The notes beneath the pieces are model-generated. The model was not told the DNA's origin. It searched no databases and saw only the letters and a list, made by a program, of their open reading frames with translations. Shown here piece after piece: positions 35,488-43,283 of a stretch of 64,000 nt of DNA (positions within the stretch are counted from its first letter, which is position 1; each line of letters starts with the position of its first letter). Location of the stretch: contig JALUXC010000003.1 in assembly GCA_027019165.1 (NCBI GenBank), forward strand, positions 372,001-436,000, given 5' to 3'. Origin of the DNA: Pseudophaeobacter sp. GTDB lineage: Bacteria; Pseudomonadota; Alphaproteobacteria; Rhodobacterales; Rhodobacteraceae. The translations under genes and the position numbers were made by a program.

Positions 35488-36423
35488 ATGGCGCCACATA
35501 AGGCAGACAGCCCTCAAATTGAACCGTCTGGTTCCGAGGCCCAAAATACGTCTGAGCCGGGTCTGAAGGTTGATACCTTTGAGGCGCGTAGCCGTCCGAT
35601 CACTGCTGCCGACCAGGGTCTTCTCCACGAGCTGACCGTCGGGGTCTTCTGGCCACACCGCGCACGGGACCTGCAGCAGTTGATGCAGATGGGCGAGGGC
35701 TATCTGGCACTGGATGAAATCGGGCGCCCTTTGAGTTCGGCCATGCGGTTCGACATGGGGGCTGATTTTTCCATGCTGGGCATGATGATCACGGCGCCGC
35801 GCCTGCAAAGCCTCGGGACAGGGCGCTGGCTGCTTGACCAGATCATGCAGGACTGCGAGGGGCGGGACATGCGGCTGAGTGCCACCCGCGCGGGGTATCG
35901 TCTTTACAAGAAGGCCGGGTTCATCCCCGTTGGGACCATTCGCCAGCAACAGGGCATCGCACGACCGATCTATGCGCCTGACCCGGAACCGGGAACCGTG
36001 GTGCGCACAGCAACCGAGGCGGACTGGGACGACCTGCTGGGTCTGGATCACATTGCCTATGGGGCGGATCGTGGACGTGTTCTGGCGATGCTGAAAGAGA
36101 AATCCACCTGTCTTGTGGCCGAGCGCGATGGTCAGATCTGCGGCTTTTCGATGCTGCGGAATTTTGGCAAAGGGCAGGTCATCGGACCTATGGTTGCTGA
36201 GAACGATCGGATGGCGATGCAGCTGACCGCCCCCTTTGTTCTTGCCAATGAGGGAAAGTTCCTGAGATTGGACACCCCCATGGAAGAGGGGCAATTCACA
36301 GCGTTCCTTGCGGCGGCTGGGCTGGGGCTGTTCGATACGGTCACGGAAATGCGCATCGGCCCTCAGCGCCGCGCGACAGATGGAGCGGTGCTTTTCGGTT
36401 TGGCGGCGCATTCCCTGGGGTGA
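35488..36423 (+). CDS. Double-domain GNAT acetyltransferase, copy A
   Basis: A 311-residue protein with an N-terminal GNAT domain (about 30-165; FWPHRARDL, LGTGRWLLDQIMQDCEGRDMRLSATRAGYRLYKKAGF) and a second GNAT-like region (about 170-300; CLVAERDGQICGFSMLRNFGKGQVIGPM). The first domain holds the LGTGRWLL pyrophosphate loop. It is clearly paralogous to the gene at 39876. The substrate is unknown, but both copies sit with amine-metabolising enzymes. The ATG at 35488 has GGGAAGAG upstream; a GTG sixteen codons earlier is less likely. Confidence 0.78.
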   Translation: MAPHKADSPQIEPSGSEAQNTSEPGLKVDTFEARSRPITAADQGLLHELTVGVFWPHRARDLQQLMQMGEGYLALDEIGRPLSSAMRFDMGADFSMLGMMITAPRLQSLGTGRWLLDQIMQDCEGRDMRLSATRAGYRLYKKAGFIPVGTIRQQQGIARPIYAPDPEPGTVVRTATEADWDDLLGLDHIAYGADRGRVLAMLKEKSTCLVAERDGQICGFSMLRNFGKGQVIGPMVAENDRMAMQLTAPFVLANEGKFLRLDTPMEEGQFTAFLAAAGLGLFDTVTEMRIGPQRRATDGAVLFGLAAHSLG

Positions 36424-36444
36424 AAGGCGGGCCCAGAGGCGAAA

Positions 36445-36465
36445 GGCGGGCACGTTCGGCCCGCC
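36445..36465. other. Hairpin between convergent genes
   Basis: GGCGGGC (36445-36451) pairs with GCCCGCC (36459-36465) around a seven-base loop, in the short gap between convergent genes. A GAAAGGCGGGC direct repeat precedes it. No T run follows on either strand, so termination activity is uncertain. Confidence 0.5.
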
Positions 36466-36470
36466 CCGCG

Positions 36471-37760
36471 TTAGGACAGCCTGTCTTTCAGGCCGAACCA
36501 CAGGCCCACCAGGGGCAGGAACCATGGATTACCAGAATGCGCAGGGATCGCAGGCCAGCTCAGCCCGGATAGCGGAGAGTCGGTTGCGCGGCCCATCGCC
36601 ATATCCGCCAGTTGTTGCCCCATCAGCGTCGAAAGCTGCGCGCCGTGCCCCGAATACCCCATGCCATAAAGCATGCCATCAGCCTCTCCGATCCGGGGGA
36701 AGCGATCCTTGGACATGCCGACAAGACCGCCCCAGCAATAGTCGATCTCGACATTGGACAAATGCGGAAAGATCTGCGCCAGCGATTTGCGCAGGATCGT
36801 GCCTGATTTCGCATCCGAGCGTTGGTCCGAAACAGCGGAAAACCGGGCGCGCCCGCCAAAGATCAGACGATTGTCTGGGGAGAGGCGAAAATAGTTGCCG
36901 ATATTCAGGGACGTCACGCAGGTCCGATTGCCGGGCATGGTCGCTGCGACCTCAGCGGGTGTCAGCGGGCGGGTTGCCACAATGAATGAGCCGACCGAGA
37001 TGATGCGGCGGCGGAAATAGCCCAGCGGCGCGCCTTTGACCTTGGCAGAGTAGGCCCCCGTGGCAGCAATCACGCTGCGGGCCGTGAGCGTGCCGCGCGG
37101 GGTGGAAATCTCCCAACCCTTGAGGCTCTTGCGGCGACCCGTGACCGGCGCACTCTCCCAGATGCGGGCGGCGTGACGATGGGCGGCGGTGGCCAGCCCG
37201 TTCACATAGCGTCCCATATGCATCATCGCGGATTTTTCATAAAGCATCGCGCCGTGAAAACCGTCGCTGCCGATTTCTCCGGCCAGATCGCTGCGCTCCA
37301 GCCAGCAGGTGTCGGGATCGACCTCTTTATTTGTCAGCTCGAAATTCGCCTTGAGACCTGCCACATGGGAGGGTTTTGAGGCCAGCTTCAGCTTTCCGGC
37401 GCGGCGAAAATCGCAGTCGATACCTTCCTGCGCAATCACCTTTTCGATGGCGTCGATAGAGGCATCAAAGGCCTGGTACAGCGCCTTGGCTCGTTCAGGG
37501 CCCAGATGCGCCTTTGCGTCTCCATAGCCATGGGCCATCCCGTTGTTCAGGTGCCCCCCATTGCGGCCAGAGCCACCGGCCCCCACATGGTCAGCCTCCA
37601 GCACCGCGACCGAGGCACCGGAGCGCGCCAGCCGCAATGCGGCGCTGAGGCCGGTAAAGCCGCCGCCGATCACCGCCACGTCATAGTGCCCTGACACCGG
37701 CTCGGATTGGGCCTGACCAAAGGGTGTGCTGGTTTCGTGCCAGTAAGAGGCGTAGCGCAT
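36471..37760 (-). CDS. DAO-family flavin amine oxidase, PuuB-like
   Basis: A 429-residue FAD-dependent oxidoreductase. Dinucleotide-binding VIGGGFTGLSAALRLARSG (about 30-48), GAGGSGRNGGHLNNGM, and the C-terminal YGMGYSGHGAQLSTLMGQQLAD are typical of gamma-glutamylputrescine oxidase/sarcosine oxidase relatives. The starting MRYASYWHETS is common to PuuB-like proteins. Likely to deaminate an N-substituted or primary amine; the exact substrate is open. It starts at the last base of the upstream HAD gene (TGATG), so it is co-translated with it. Confidence 0.85.
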   Translation of the reverse strand: MRYASYWHETSTPFGQAQSEPVSGHYDVAVIGGGFTGLSAALRLARSGASVAVLEADHVGAGGSGRNGGHLNNGMAHGYGDAKAHLGPERAKALYQAFDASIDAIEKVIAQEGIDCDFRRAGKLKLASKPSHVAGLKANFELTNKEVDPDTCWLERSDLAGEIGSDGFHGAMLYEKSAMMHMGRYVNGLATAAHRHAARIWESAPVTGRRKSLKGWEISTPRGTLTARSVIAATGAYSAKVKGAPLGYFRRRIISVGSFIVATRPLTPAEVAATMPGNRTCVTSLNIGNYFRLSPDNRLIFGGRARFSAVSDQRSDAKSGTILRKSLAQIFPHLSNVEIDYCWGGLVGMSKDRFPRIGEADGMLYGMGYSGHGAQLSTLMGQQLADMAMGRATDSPLSGLSWPAIPAHSGNPWFLPLVGLWFGLKDRLS

Positions 37761-38425
37761 CAGAGTCCCACCACAGCCGCAAGGCCAGAGATATCCGGGA
37801 TTTCGGTGTAGCCATAATAGGGGTTGGCCGGCTCGTGGCCGCGATTGACCCAGACCTTGTTGGTGATGCCAAGATCATGCGCGGTCATCAGATCATAGCG
37901 GAACGACGAAGAGACGTGCAGCACATCCTCTGGCCCGCAGCCCAGCTGATCGAACATATACTCAAATGCCCGCATCTGCGGTTTATAGGCCTGGGCATCT
38001 TCGGCGGTGAACACATGCGCGATCGGGGCGCCCAGCTTCGCAATGTTGTGCGGGATCTGGCTGTTCATCGAATTGGTCAGCGCAACCAGCGGGATTTCCT
38101 TTGCGACCTTGGCCAGCCCTGCAGGCACATCCGCGTGCGGGCCCCAGGTGGGCACGCGATTGTAGATATCCTCGGCAATGGCCGGGTCAAAAGCGATGCC
38201 GTTGCGTTTGCAGGTTCGCTCAAGCGCGTTGTGGACCACCTCGACATAGGGTTTCCAGGCGCCGAGGATTTCGTCAACCCGGTACGCAGAGAAGTCCTTG
38301 ATGAATTTGGTCAGCGCCTCCGGGGAAAGCGATGCGCCATAGTGATCGGCCGCGGCCCCGGCCATGTCAAAGTTGATCATGGTGCCATGGCAATCAAAGG
38401 TGATGAACTTGGGGCGGAAGGTCAT
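37760..38425 (-). CDS. HAD-superfamily hydrolase, 2-haloacid dehalogenase type II-like
   Basis: A 221-residue HAD enzyme with motif I TFDCHGTMINFD (nucleophile Asp11), motif II ALTNSMNS and the downstream HVSSSFRYDLMTAHDLG and VWVNRGHEP blocks that characterise the type II haloacid dehalogenase group. The usual DxYGT is here DCHGT, an uncommon variant. A dehalogenase or small phosphatase function is possible. The ATG follows TTGGAGATACCTC. It forms a two-gene unit with the PuuB-like oxidase by a one-base overlap. Confidence 0.82.
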   Translation of the reverse strand: MTFRPKFITFDCHGTMINFDMAGAAADHYGASLSPEALTKFIKDFSAYRVDEILGAWKPYVEVVHNALERTCKRNGIAFDPAIAEDIYNRVPTWGPHADVPAGLAKVAKEIPLVALTNSMNSQIPHNIAKLGAPIAHVFTAEDAQAYKPQMRAFEYMFDQLGCGPEDVLHVSSSFRYDLMTAHDLGITNKVWVNRGHEPANPYYGYTEIPDISGLAAVVGL

Positions 38426-38629
38426 GAGGGTATCTCCAATGCGTTGTCGCCCTATTTTCACCGTTTCCAGCCATTGCGGTCTGCCGGGTTTTCCGATTGC
38501 AGCGCAGGATATTTCGTTTGCGCAGAGCTTTGCAGCAGAGCCTGCCATGGATCGTCGCAGCTCAAAGCCCGGTGCCGGGGCCAGTGCCGCAGGATATGAA
38601 CAGTTGAAACCGCCTTTGAGGATCGCCTG

Positions 38630-39748
38630 ATGACCACCCCTTTGAACGCCGAAACCCTGTTGCAGCGCATGGTTGGGTTTGAGACTGTCGTGGGGCGCTC
38701 GAATCTCGATCTTCTGGGGTTTGTCGCCGACTATCTGGAAGGCCAGGGTGCCAGGGTGCATGTTCTGACCGGGCCAGAAGGGGACCGCGCCAATCTGTTT
38801 GCCACCATCGGCGATCCTTCGCTGCCTGGCTATGTGCTCTCTGGTCATGTGGATGTGGTCCCCGCCGAAGAGCCGGAATGGCAGGGCGACCCGTTCACCC
38901 TGCGCATGGAGGGCGAGCGGCTGATCGGGCGCGGGGCCTGTGACATGAAGGGCTTTGATGCTGCAGTCTTGTCTGCTGTGGCCGATCTGATGGCCATGCC
39001 CTTGACCGCGCCGATCCATATTGCCCTGTCCTATGATGAAGAGGCCGGTTGCAAGGGCGTGCCCCATATGATCGCCGCTCTGCCACAGCTTTGCGCCGCG
39101 CCGCTTGGCTGTATTGTCGGAGAGCCGACCGGCCTGCAGCCCGTTCTGGCCCATAAAGGCAAAGCCGCCTTGCGTCTTTCAGCCAATGGCATTCCGGGGC
39201 ATAGCTCGCGTCCTGATTTGGGGAAGAACGCGATTCATGCCTTGCTGCCCGCGCTCAATGCCGCTGCCGCGCAGGCGCTGGCTTTGCAGGAGGCTGGTCA
39301 GGATGCCCGGTTTGAACCGCCCTTTTCGACGCTGCAGATCGGAACCGTGTCAGGCGGGCAGGCGGTCAACATCATCCCTGACGCGGCCAGTGCAACGATT
39401 GAGGCGCGCGCCATTGCCGGGGTGGACCCGCGCCAGCTGATGGCCCCCCTCCTTGACGCCACCGGACCGGAAGTTGAGGCGCAGTGGATGTCCACCTATC
39501 CGGCGCTGGCGCTTGCGGCTGACGCGCCGCTGGCCCAGCTATGCAAGGATCTGTCTGGTCAGGCCCCTGTGCAGGCGGTCAGCTTTGGCACCGAAGCGGG
39601 CCTGTTTCAACAAGCGGGGATACCGTCGATCATCTGCGGCCCCGGTGATATCTCACGCGCCCACCGACCTGAGGAATACTTGACCCGTTCCGAGCTGGAG
39701 GCCACGCGACAGATGATTCTGCGGCTTGGTCGGCACCTGTCCCGCTAG
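38630..39748 (+). CDS. argE: M20 family deacetylase, ArgE/acetylornithine deacetylase-like
   Basis: A 372-residue zinc hydrolase. Metal-ligand motifs are SGHVDVVP (His and Asp), GRGACDMKG (bridging Asp) and YDEEAGCKG (Glu pair), with a late His in RAHRPEE. The lid domain lies between residues 175 and 285. The sequence matches ArgE more than succinyl-diaminopimelate desuccinylase. It may act in arginine metabolism, or in this neighbourhood remove an acyl group added by the flanking GNATs. Divergent from the HAD gene with a 204-base gap. Confidence 0.82.
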   Translation: MTTPLNAETLLQRMVGFETVVGRSNLDLLGFVADYLEGQGARVHVLTGPEGDRANLFATIGDPSLPGYVLSGHVDVVPAEEPEWQGDPFTLRMEGERLIGRGACDMKGFDAAVLSAVADLMAMPLTAPIHIALSYDEEAGCKGVPHMIAALPQLCAAPLGCIVGEPTGLQPVLAHKGKAALRLSANGIPGHSSRPDLGKNAIHALLPALNAAAAQALALQEAGQDARFEPPFSTLQIGTVSGGQAVNIIPDAASATIEARAIAGVDPRQLMAPLLDATGPEVEAQWMSTYPALALAADAPLAQLCKDLSGQAPVQAVSFGTEAGLFQQAGIPSIICGPGDISRAHRPEEYLTRSELEATRQMILRLGRHLSR

Positions 39749-39858
39749 CGCAGCGGCATTTTCTGCTGCCGGGGGCGCCTTTGCGGCTTTTTTCCCGGCC
39801 CTGAGGCAGGGATCAGCGCAAAAGCTCCGCATCGGGCCGATAGGTTTGGAGGAAAGAA

Positions 39859-39879
39859 ATGACGGATCTTCTCACATGA
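39859..39879 (+). CDS. Six-codon leader ORF coupled to the GNAT gene
   Basis: ATG ACG GAT CTT CTC ACA TGA encodes MTDLLT. GGAGGAAAGAA in front is the best ribosome binding site in the area, and the stop overlaps the GNAT start (ATGA at 39876-39879). The downstream ATG itself lacks a good ribosome binding site, so the mini-ORF probably delivers ribosomes to it by termination-reinitiation. Confidence 0.45.
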   Translation: MTDLLT

Positions 39880-40691
39880 CTTCTTCGGATACCCTCCGAC
39901 TTCTGGATTTCTCCCCCGATCACCTGCCCGGCGCGCTGCGTCTCAGCCAGCAGGTGAGCTGGCCGCACCGCGCCGAGGACTGGGCGCTCACCCTCAGCCA
40001 ATCCACCGGCGTTGTCGCCTGCGATGGCGACAGGGTGGTTGGCACGGCCTTGATGTCACCCTTTGGCGATGTGGCCACGCTCAGCATGATCATCGTCGAT
40101 GAGGCGCTGCGCGGGCGGCGGCTGGGGCGCAAGCTGATGACGGCAGTCATGGATCAGGCCGCAGATCGCGAAATGCGCCTGATCGCAACCAGCGACGGTC
40201 TGCCGCTTTATCAGAAGCTCGGTTTTGAGATCACCGGACAGATCAAGCAATATCAGGGCACTATATCGCAAGCGGAGCCTGAGCTGGCCGTAGAAGAAGG
40301 TTCGACGGATCTTGACCAGCTAGCGGCGATGGACCTGGAGGCGACCGGGATCGACCGGCGCGACCTGCTTGGGCGGCTTTGTGCAGAAGGCACCGTTTTG
40401 CAGACAGATGGCGGTTTTGCCGTGTTGCGCGATTTTGGGCGGGGCAAGATGCTGGGGCCGATTGTAGCCAAGGATGTGCCAAACGCCCGCGCTTTGCTGG
40501 CGGCGGCTTCGCAACGCCATGTAGGTGGGTTTCTGCGCATTGATACGCCAAACCCGGACCTTGGCAGTTTTGCCGAAACGCTGGGGCTTGCGCATGTGGG
40601 CGGGGGCACCTGCATGGTGCGCAACGCCAAGACACAGCACGTGACCACCACATTCCAGACCTTTGGTCTGGTCTCTCAGGCATTGGGGTAG
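39876..40691 (+). CDS. Double-domain GNAT acetyltransferase, copy B
   Basis: A 271-residue paralogue of the gene at 35488. Corresponding blocks are SWPHRAEDW, LRGRRLGRKLMTAVMDQAADREMRLIATSDGLPLYQKLGF, IKQYQGTI and a C-terminal GGFAVLRDFGRGKMLGPIVAKD. The first domain holds the LRGRRLGRKL pyrophosphate loop. The start is inferred from the in-frame ATG overlapping a six-codon leader ORF with strong ribosome binding site. It precedes the aminotransferase by three bases and is likely co-transcribed with it. Confidence 0.78.
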   Translation: MTSSDTLRLLDFSPDHLPGALRLSQQVSWPHRAEDWALTLSQSTGVVACDGDRVVGTALMSPFGDVATLSMIIVDEALRGRRLGRKLMTAVMDQAADREMRLIATSDGLPLYQKLGFEITGQIKQYQGTISQAEPELAVEEGSTDLDQLAAMDLEATGIDRRDLLGRLCAEGTVLQTDGGFAVLRDFGRGKMLGPIVAKDVPNARALLAAASQRHVGGFLRIDTPNPDLGSFAETLGLAHVGGGTCMVRNAKTQHVTTTFQTFGLVSQALG

Positions 40692-40694
40692 GCT

Positions 40695-42083
40695 ATGGAC
40701 GATTTCGCAATGGCAAATTCGCTGAACGAGCTGGACCGTCAGCATCTGGTGCATCCTGTTTCGTCGTGGCAGGGGCACGAGGCGCGCGGCGTGCGGGTTT
40801 TGCGCAGCGCCAAAGGGGCGACGGTGACCGACGCGACCGGTAAAGAGCTGATCGATGGCTTTGCGGGCCTCTGGTGCGTCAATGCCGGTTACGGTCACGA
40901 AAGCGTGGTCCAAGCCGCCGCCGAGCAGATGCGGCAACTGCCCTATGCCACAAGCTATTTCGATCTGGGGGCCGAAGCGCCGATCCGGCTGGCCGCTGAG
41001 CTGGCCGAGCGTGCACCGGGGGATCTCAACCACCTCTATTTCACGCTTGGCGGCTCGGACGCGGTGGACAGCACCATCCGCTTTGTGCGCTATTACTGGC
41101 ACGCCAAAGGGCAGCCGCAGCGCGATCAGTTCATCTCGGTCGAGCAGGGCTATCATGGCTCATCCTCTGCCGGGGCCGGGTTGACGGCGCTGCCTGCCTT
41201 CCACGACGGCTTTGGCTTGCCCTACGCCTGGCAGCATAAAATCCCCTCCCATTACCTTTATCGCAACCCGCTGGGCGATGATCCGCAAACCGTTATTGAT
41301 GCTTCGGTCGCGGCCCTGAAGGCGAAAGTGGCAGAGCTGGGCGAGGACCGGGTCGCGGCCTTTTACGTAGAGCCGATCCAGGGCTCTGCCGGGGTGCTGG
41401 TGCCGCCCAGGGGCTGGATCAAGGCCATGCGCGCGGCCTGCGCCGAGCTTGAGATCCTGTTCATCGCTGATGAGGTGATCACCGGCTTTGGCCGCACCGG
41501 ACCGCTTTTTGCCTGCAGCGAAGAGGGCATCGTGCCGGATATGATGACAACCGCCAAAGGCCTCACCTCGGGCTATGCGCCCATGGGGGCGGTGTTCCTG
41601 TCTGATCACGTCTATCAGACCATCGCACAGGGGGCAGGGGCCAAGGCGGTTGGCCATGGCTTCACCTATTCCGCCCACCCGGTGAGCGCCGCCGTCGCTC
41701 TGGAGGTGCTCAAGCTTTACGAAGGGGGGCTGCTGGACAATGGCCGTGCCATGGGCGCGCGGTTGCAAGCGGGGCTGTCCGCCCTGGCAGATCACCCGCT
41801 GGTTGGCGATGTGCGGGGCCGGGGGATGCTGGCAGCGATCGAACTGGTCACCGACAAAGAGCGCAAAACCCCGCTGCCGACCGAGCTGAACCCGGCCACG
41901 CGGCTGTTTGACCGCGCCTGGGAGCAGGGCCTCGTGATCCGCTCCTTTGCGCAAGGGGCCTTTGGCTATGCGCCGCCGCTTTGCTGCACTGCCGAGGAGA
42001 TCGACGCCATTGTCGTACGCACCAGGGTCGTTCTGGATCAGACGCTGGAGGACCCAGAGATCCGCGCGGTTTTGAAGGGATGA
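40695..42083 (+). CDS. Class III aminotransferase, omega-amine/putrescine type
   Basis: A 462-residue PLP enzyme related to the putrescine-pyruvate/omega-amino acid transaminase group. The PLP lysine is about 288 in TTAKGLTSGYAPMG, the cofactor-binding GGSDAVDS and IADEVITGFGRTG motifs are present, and the N-terminal GFAGLWCVNAGYGH matches SpuC-type enzymes. It would convert a terminal amine to an aldehyde. GGGGTAGG lies just before the first ATG, which is preferred over the internal one five codons later. The last four bases overlap the hydroxyacid dehydrogenase. Confidence 0.88.
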   Translation: MDDFAMANSLNELDRQHLVHPVSSWQGHEARGVRVLRSAKGATVTDATGKELIDGFAGLWCVNAGYGHESVVQAAAEQMRQLPYATSYFDLGAEAPIRLAAELAERAPGDLNHLYFTLGGSDAVDSTIRFVRYYWHAKGQPQRDQFISVEQGYHGSSSAGAGLTALPAFHDGFGLPYAWQHKIPSHYLYRNPLGDDPQTVIDASVAALKAKVAELGEDRVAAFYVEPIQGSAGVLVPPRGWIKAMRAACAELEILFIADEVITGFGRTGPLFACSEEGIVPDMMTTAKGLTSGYAPMGAVFLSDHVYQTIAQGAGAKAVGHGFTYSAHPVSAAVALEVLKLYEGGLLDNGRAMGARLQAGLSALADHPLVGDVRGRGMLAAIELVTDKERKTPLPTELNPATRLFDRAWEQGLVIRSFAQGAFGYAPPLCCTAEEIDAIVVRTRVVLDQTLEDPEIRAVLKG

Positions 42084-42991
42084 CACTTCTCCTGAAAAGC
42101 CTTCCGGCGCGGGCCGAGGTCTGGAGCCGCGTCTTTGCGGAGGCCGGACTGCCAATCGAAACCGATCCAGAGGCCATCGCCGACCCCGCAGAGATCTCTG
42201 TGCTGGCCTGCTGGCAGCCGCCAGAGGATCTGTCGATCTACCCAAACCTAAAGGCTGTTCTGTCGGTGGGAGCAGGTGTTGACCAGATGCCAGAGCTGCC
42301 GCCGCAGATCATGCTGTGCCGGTCTCTGGCGCCGGGGATTGAAATGCTGGTGCGCGACTGGGCGGTGATGGCCTGCCTGATGCTGCACCGTGATATCCCC
42401 TCTTATATGGCGCAGGCTGAGAAAGGGGTATGGCAGGGCTTGCCCGTGACCCTGTCGAGCCAGCGCCGGGTGGGTATCCTTGGCATGGGGCGTATCGGAA
42501 AACTACTGGCTCAAAGCCTTGTGGACCTTGGTTTCCCGGTTCGCGGCTGGTCCCGGTCGGGCCGTCCGGTTGATGGGGTTGAGGTCTTTGGGCAGGACGG
42601 ATTGGATCGCGTCCTGGTGCAGTCCGATATTCTGATCTGCCTGTTGCCCCTGACGGATGAGACGCGCGGCATCCTGAACGCCGACCTGTTTGCGGCCCTG
42701 CCCAAAGGCGCGCATCTGGTGCATGCGGGGCGCGGCGCGCAGCTTGATATGGCGGACATGCGTGCGGCCCTGGACAGCGGACAGCTGGCAAGCGCCATGC
42801 TGGATGTGACCAACCCGGAACCTTTGCCCGCCGATCACTGGGCCTGGAGCGATCCGCGTATCGTCATCACCCCGCATGTTGCAGCCGAAACCGATGCCGA
42901 ACAGGGCGCCCTTCATGCGGTGGCAGTCGTCAAGGCGCTGATGGCGGGCGAGACGCCTCCCGGTGTGACAAACAAAGCCGCCGGGTATTGA
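42080..42991 (+). CDS. D-isomer 2-hydroxyacid dehydrogenase, GhrA-like
   Basis: A 303-residue NAD(P)-dependent reductase. Rossmann motif GMGRIGKLLAQSL (about 135), the catalytic Arg in VHAGRGAQ, and the active-site His in VITPHVAAET are all visible. The N-terminal half (LACWQPPEDLSIYPNLKAVLSVGAGVDQM) belongs to the glyoxylate/hydroxypyruvate reductase A type. It may reduce a 2-oxo acid from transamination or scavenge glyoxylate. Overlaps the aminotransferase by four bases (ATGA), so the two are a coupled pair. Confidence 0.86.
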   Translation: MTLLLKSLPARAEVWSRVFAEAGLPIETDPEAIADPAEISVLACWQPPEDLSIYPNLKAVLSVGAGVDQMPELPPQIMLCRSLAPGIEMLVRDWAVMACLMLHRDIPSYMAQAEKGVWQGLPVTLSSQRRVGILGMGRIGKLLAQSLVDLGFPVRGWSRSGRPVDGVEVFGQDGLDRVLVQSDILICLLPLTDETRGILNADLFAALPKGAHLVHAGRGAQLDMADMRAALDSGQLASAMLDVTNPEPLPADHWAWSDPRIVITPHVAAETDAEQGALHAVAVVKALMAGETPPGVTNKAAGY

Positions 42992-43069
42992 GCGATGCGC
43001 CCCGGATTTGACCGCAATCAGATGTTCCGCCGAAGCGGGCAAATAAACAGAATCTGCCGCCGGGGCCGA

Positions 43070-43088
43070 GGCATTCGAACAAAATGCC
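43070..43088. promoter_or_regulatory. Inverted repeat in transporter promoter region
   Basis: GGCATT (43070-43075) and AATGCC (43083-43088) form a perfect six-base inverted repeat with a seven-base spacer, in the 292-base gap before the ABC transporter operon. It is a candidate operator. No other gene is visible in this gap. Confidence 0.35.
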
Positions 43089-43283
43089 GCTCCATTTGAG
43101 GGGAAGCTTTCCTCAAGGGATGCGGTAGCCCTCTCGCCGAACCTCGCGGCGGATAGGCCTGAACAACGCGCGCAGAGCCAAACTGTGCCACCCGCTTGGC
43201 CCCTTCTGCATGGCCCTGCCATTCGGATCCTCACCTCCCGCCTGAACCACCAGGGCGGGCCCAACACACAACAGGGATGAACT

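Noticed and set aside
39749-39858. Terminator after the ArgE-like gene
   Set aside because: GCAGC/GCTGC and GCCG/CGGC pairings precede a T run, but the stems are only four to five pairs and not convincing.
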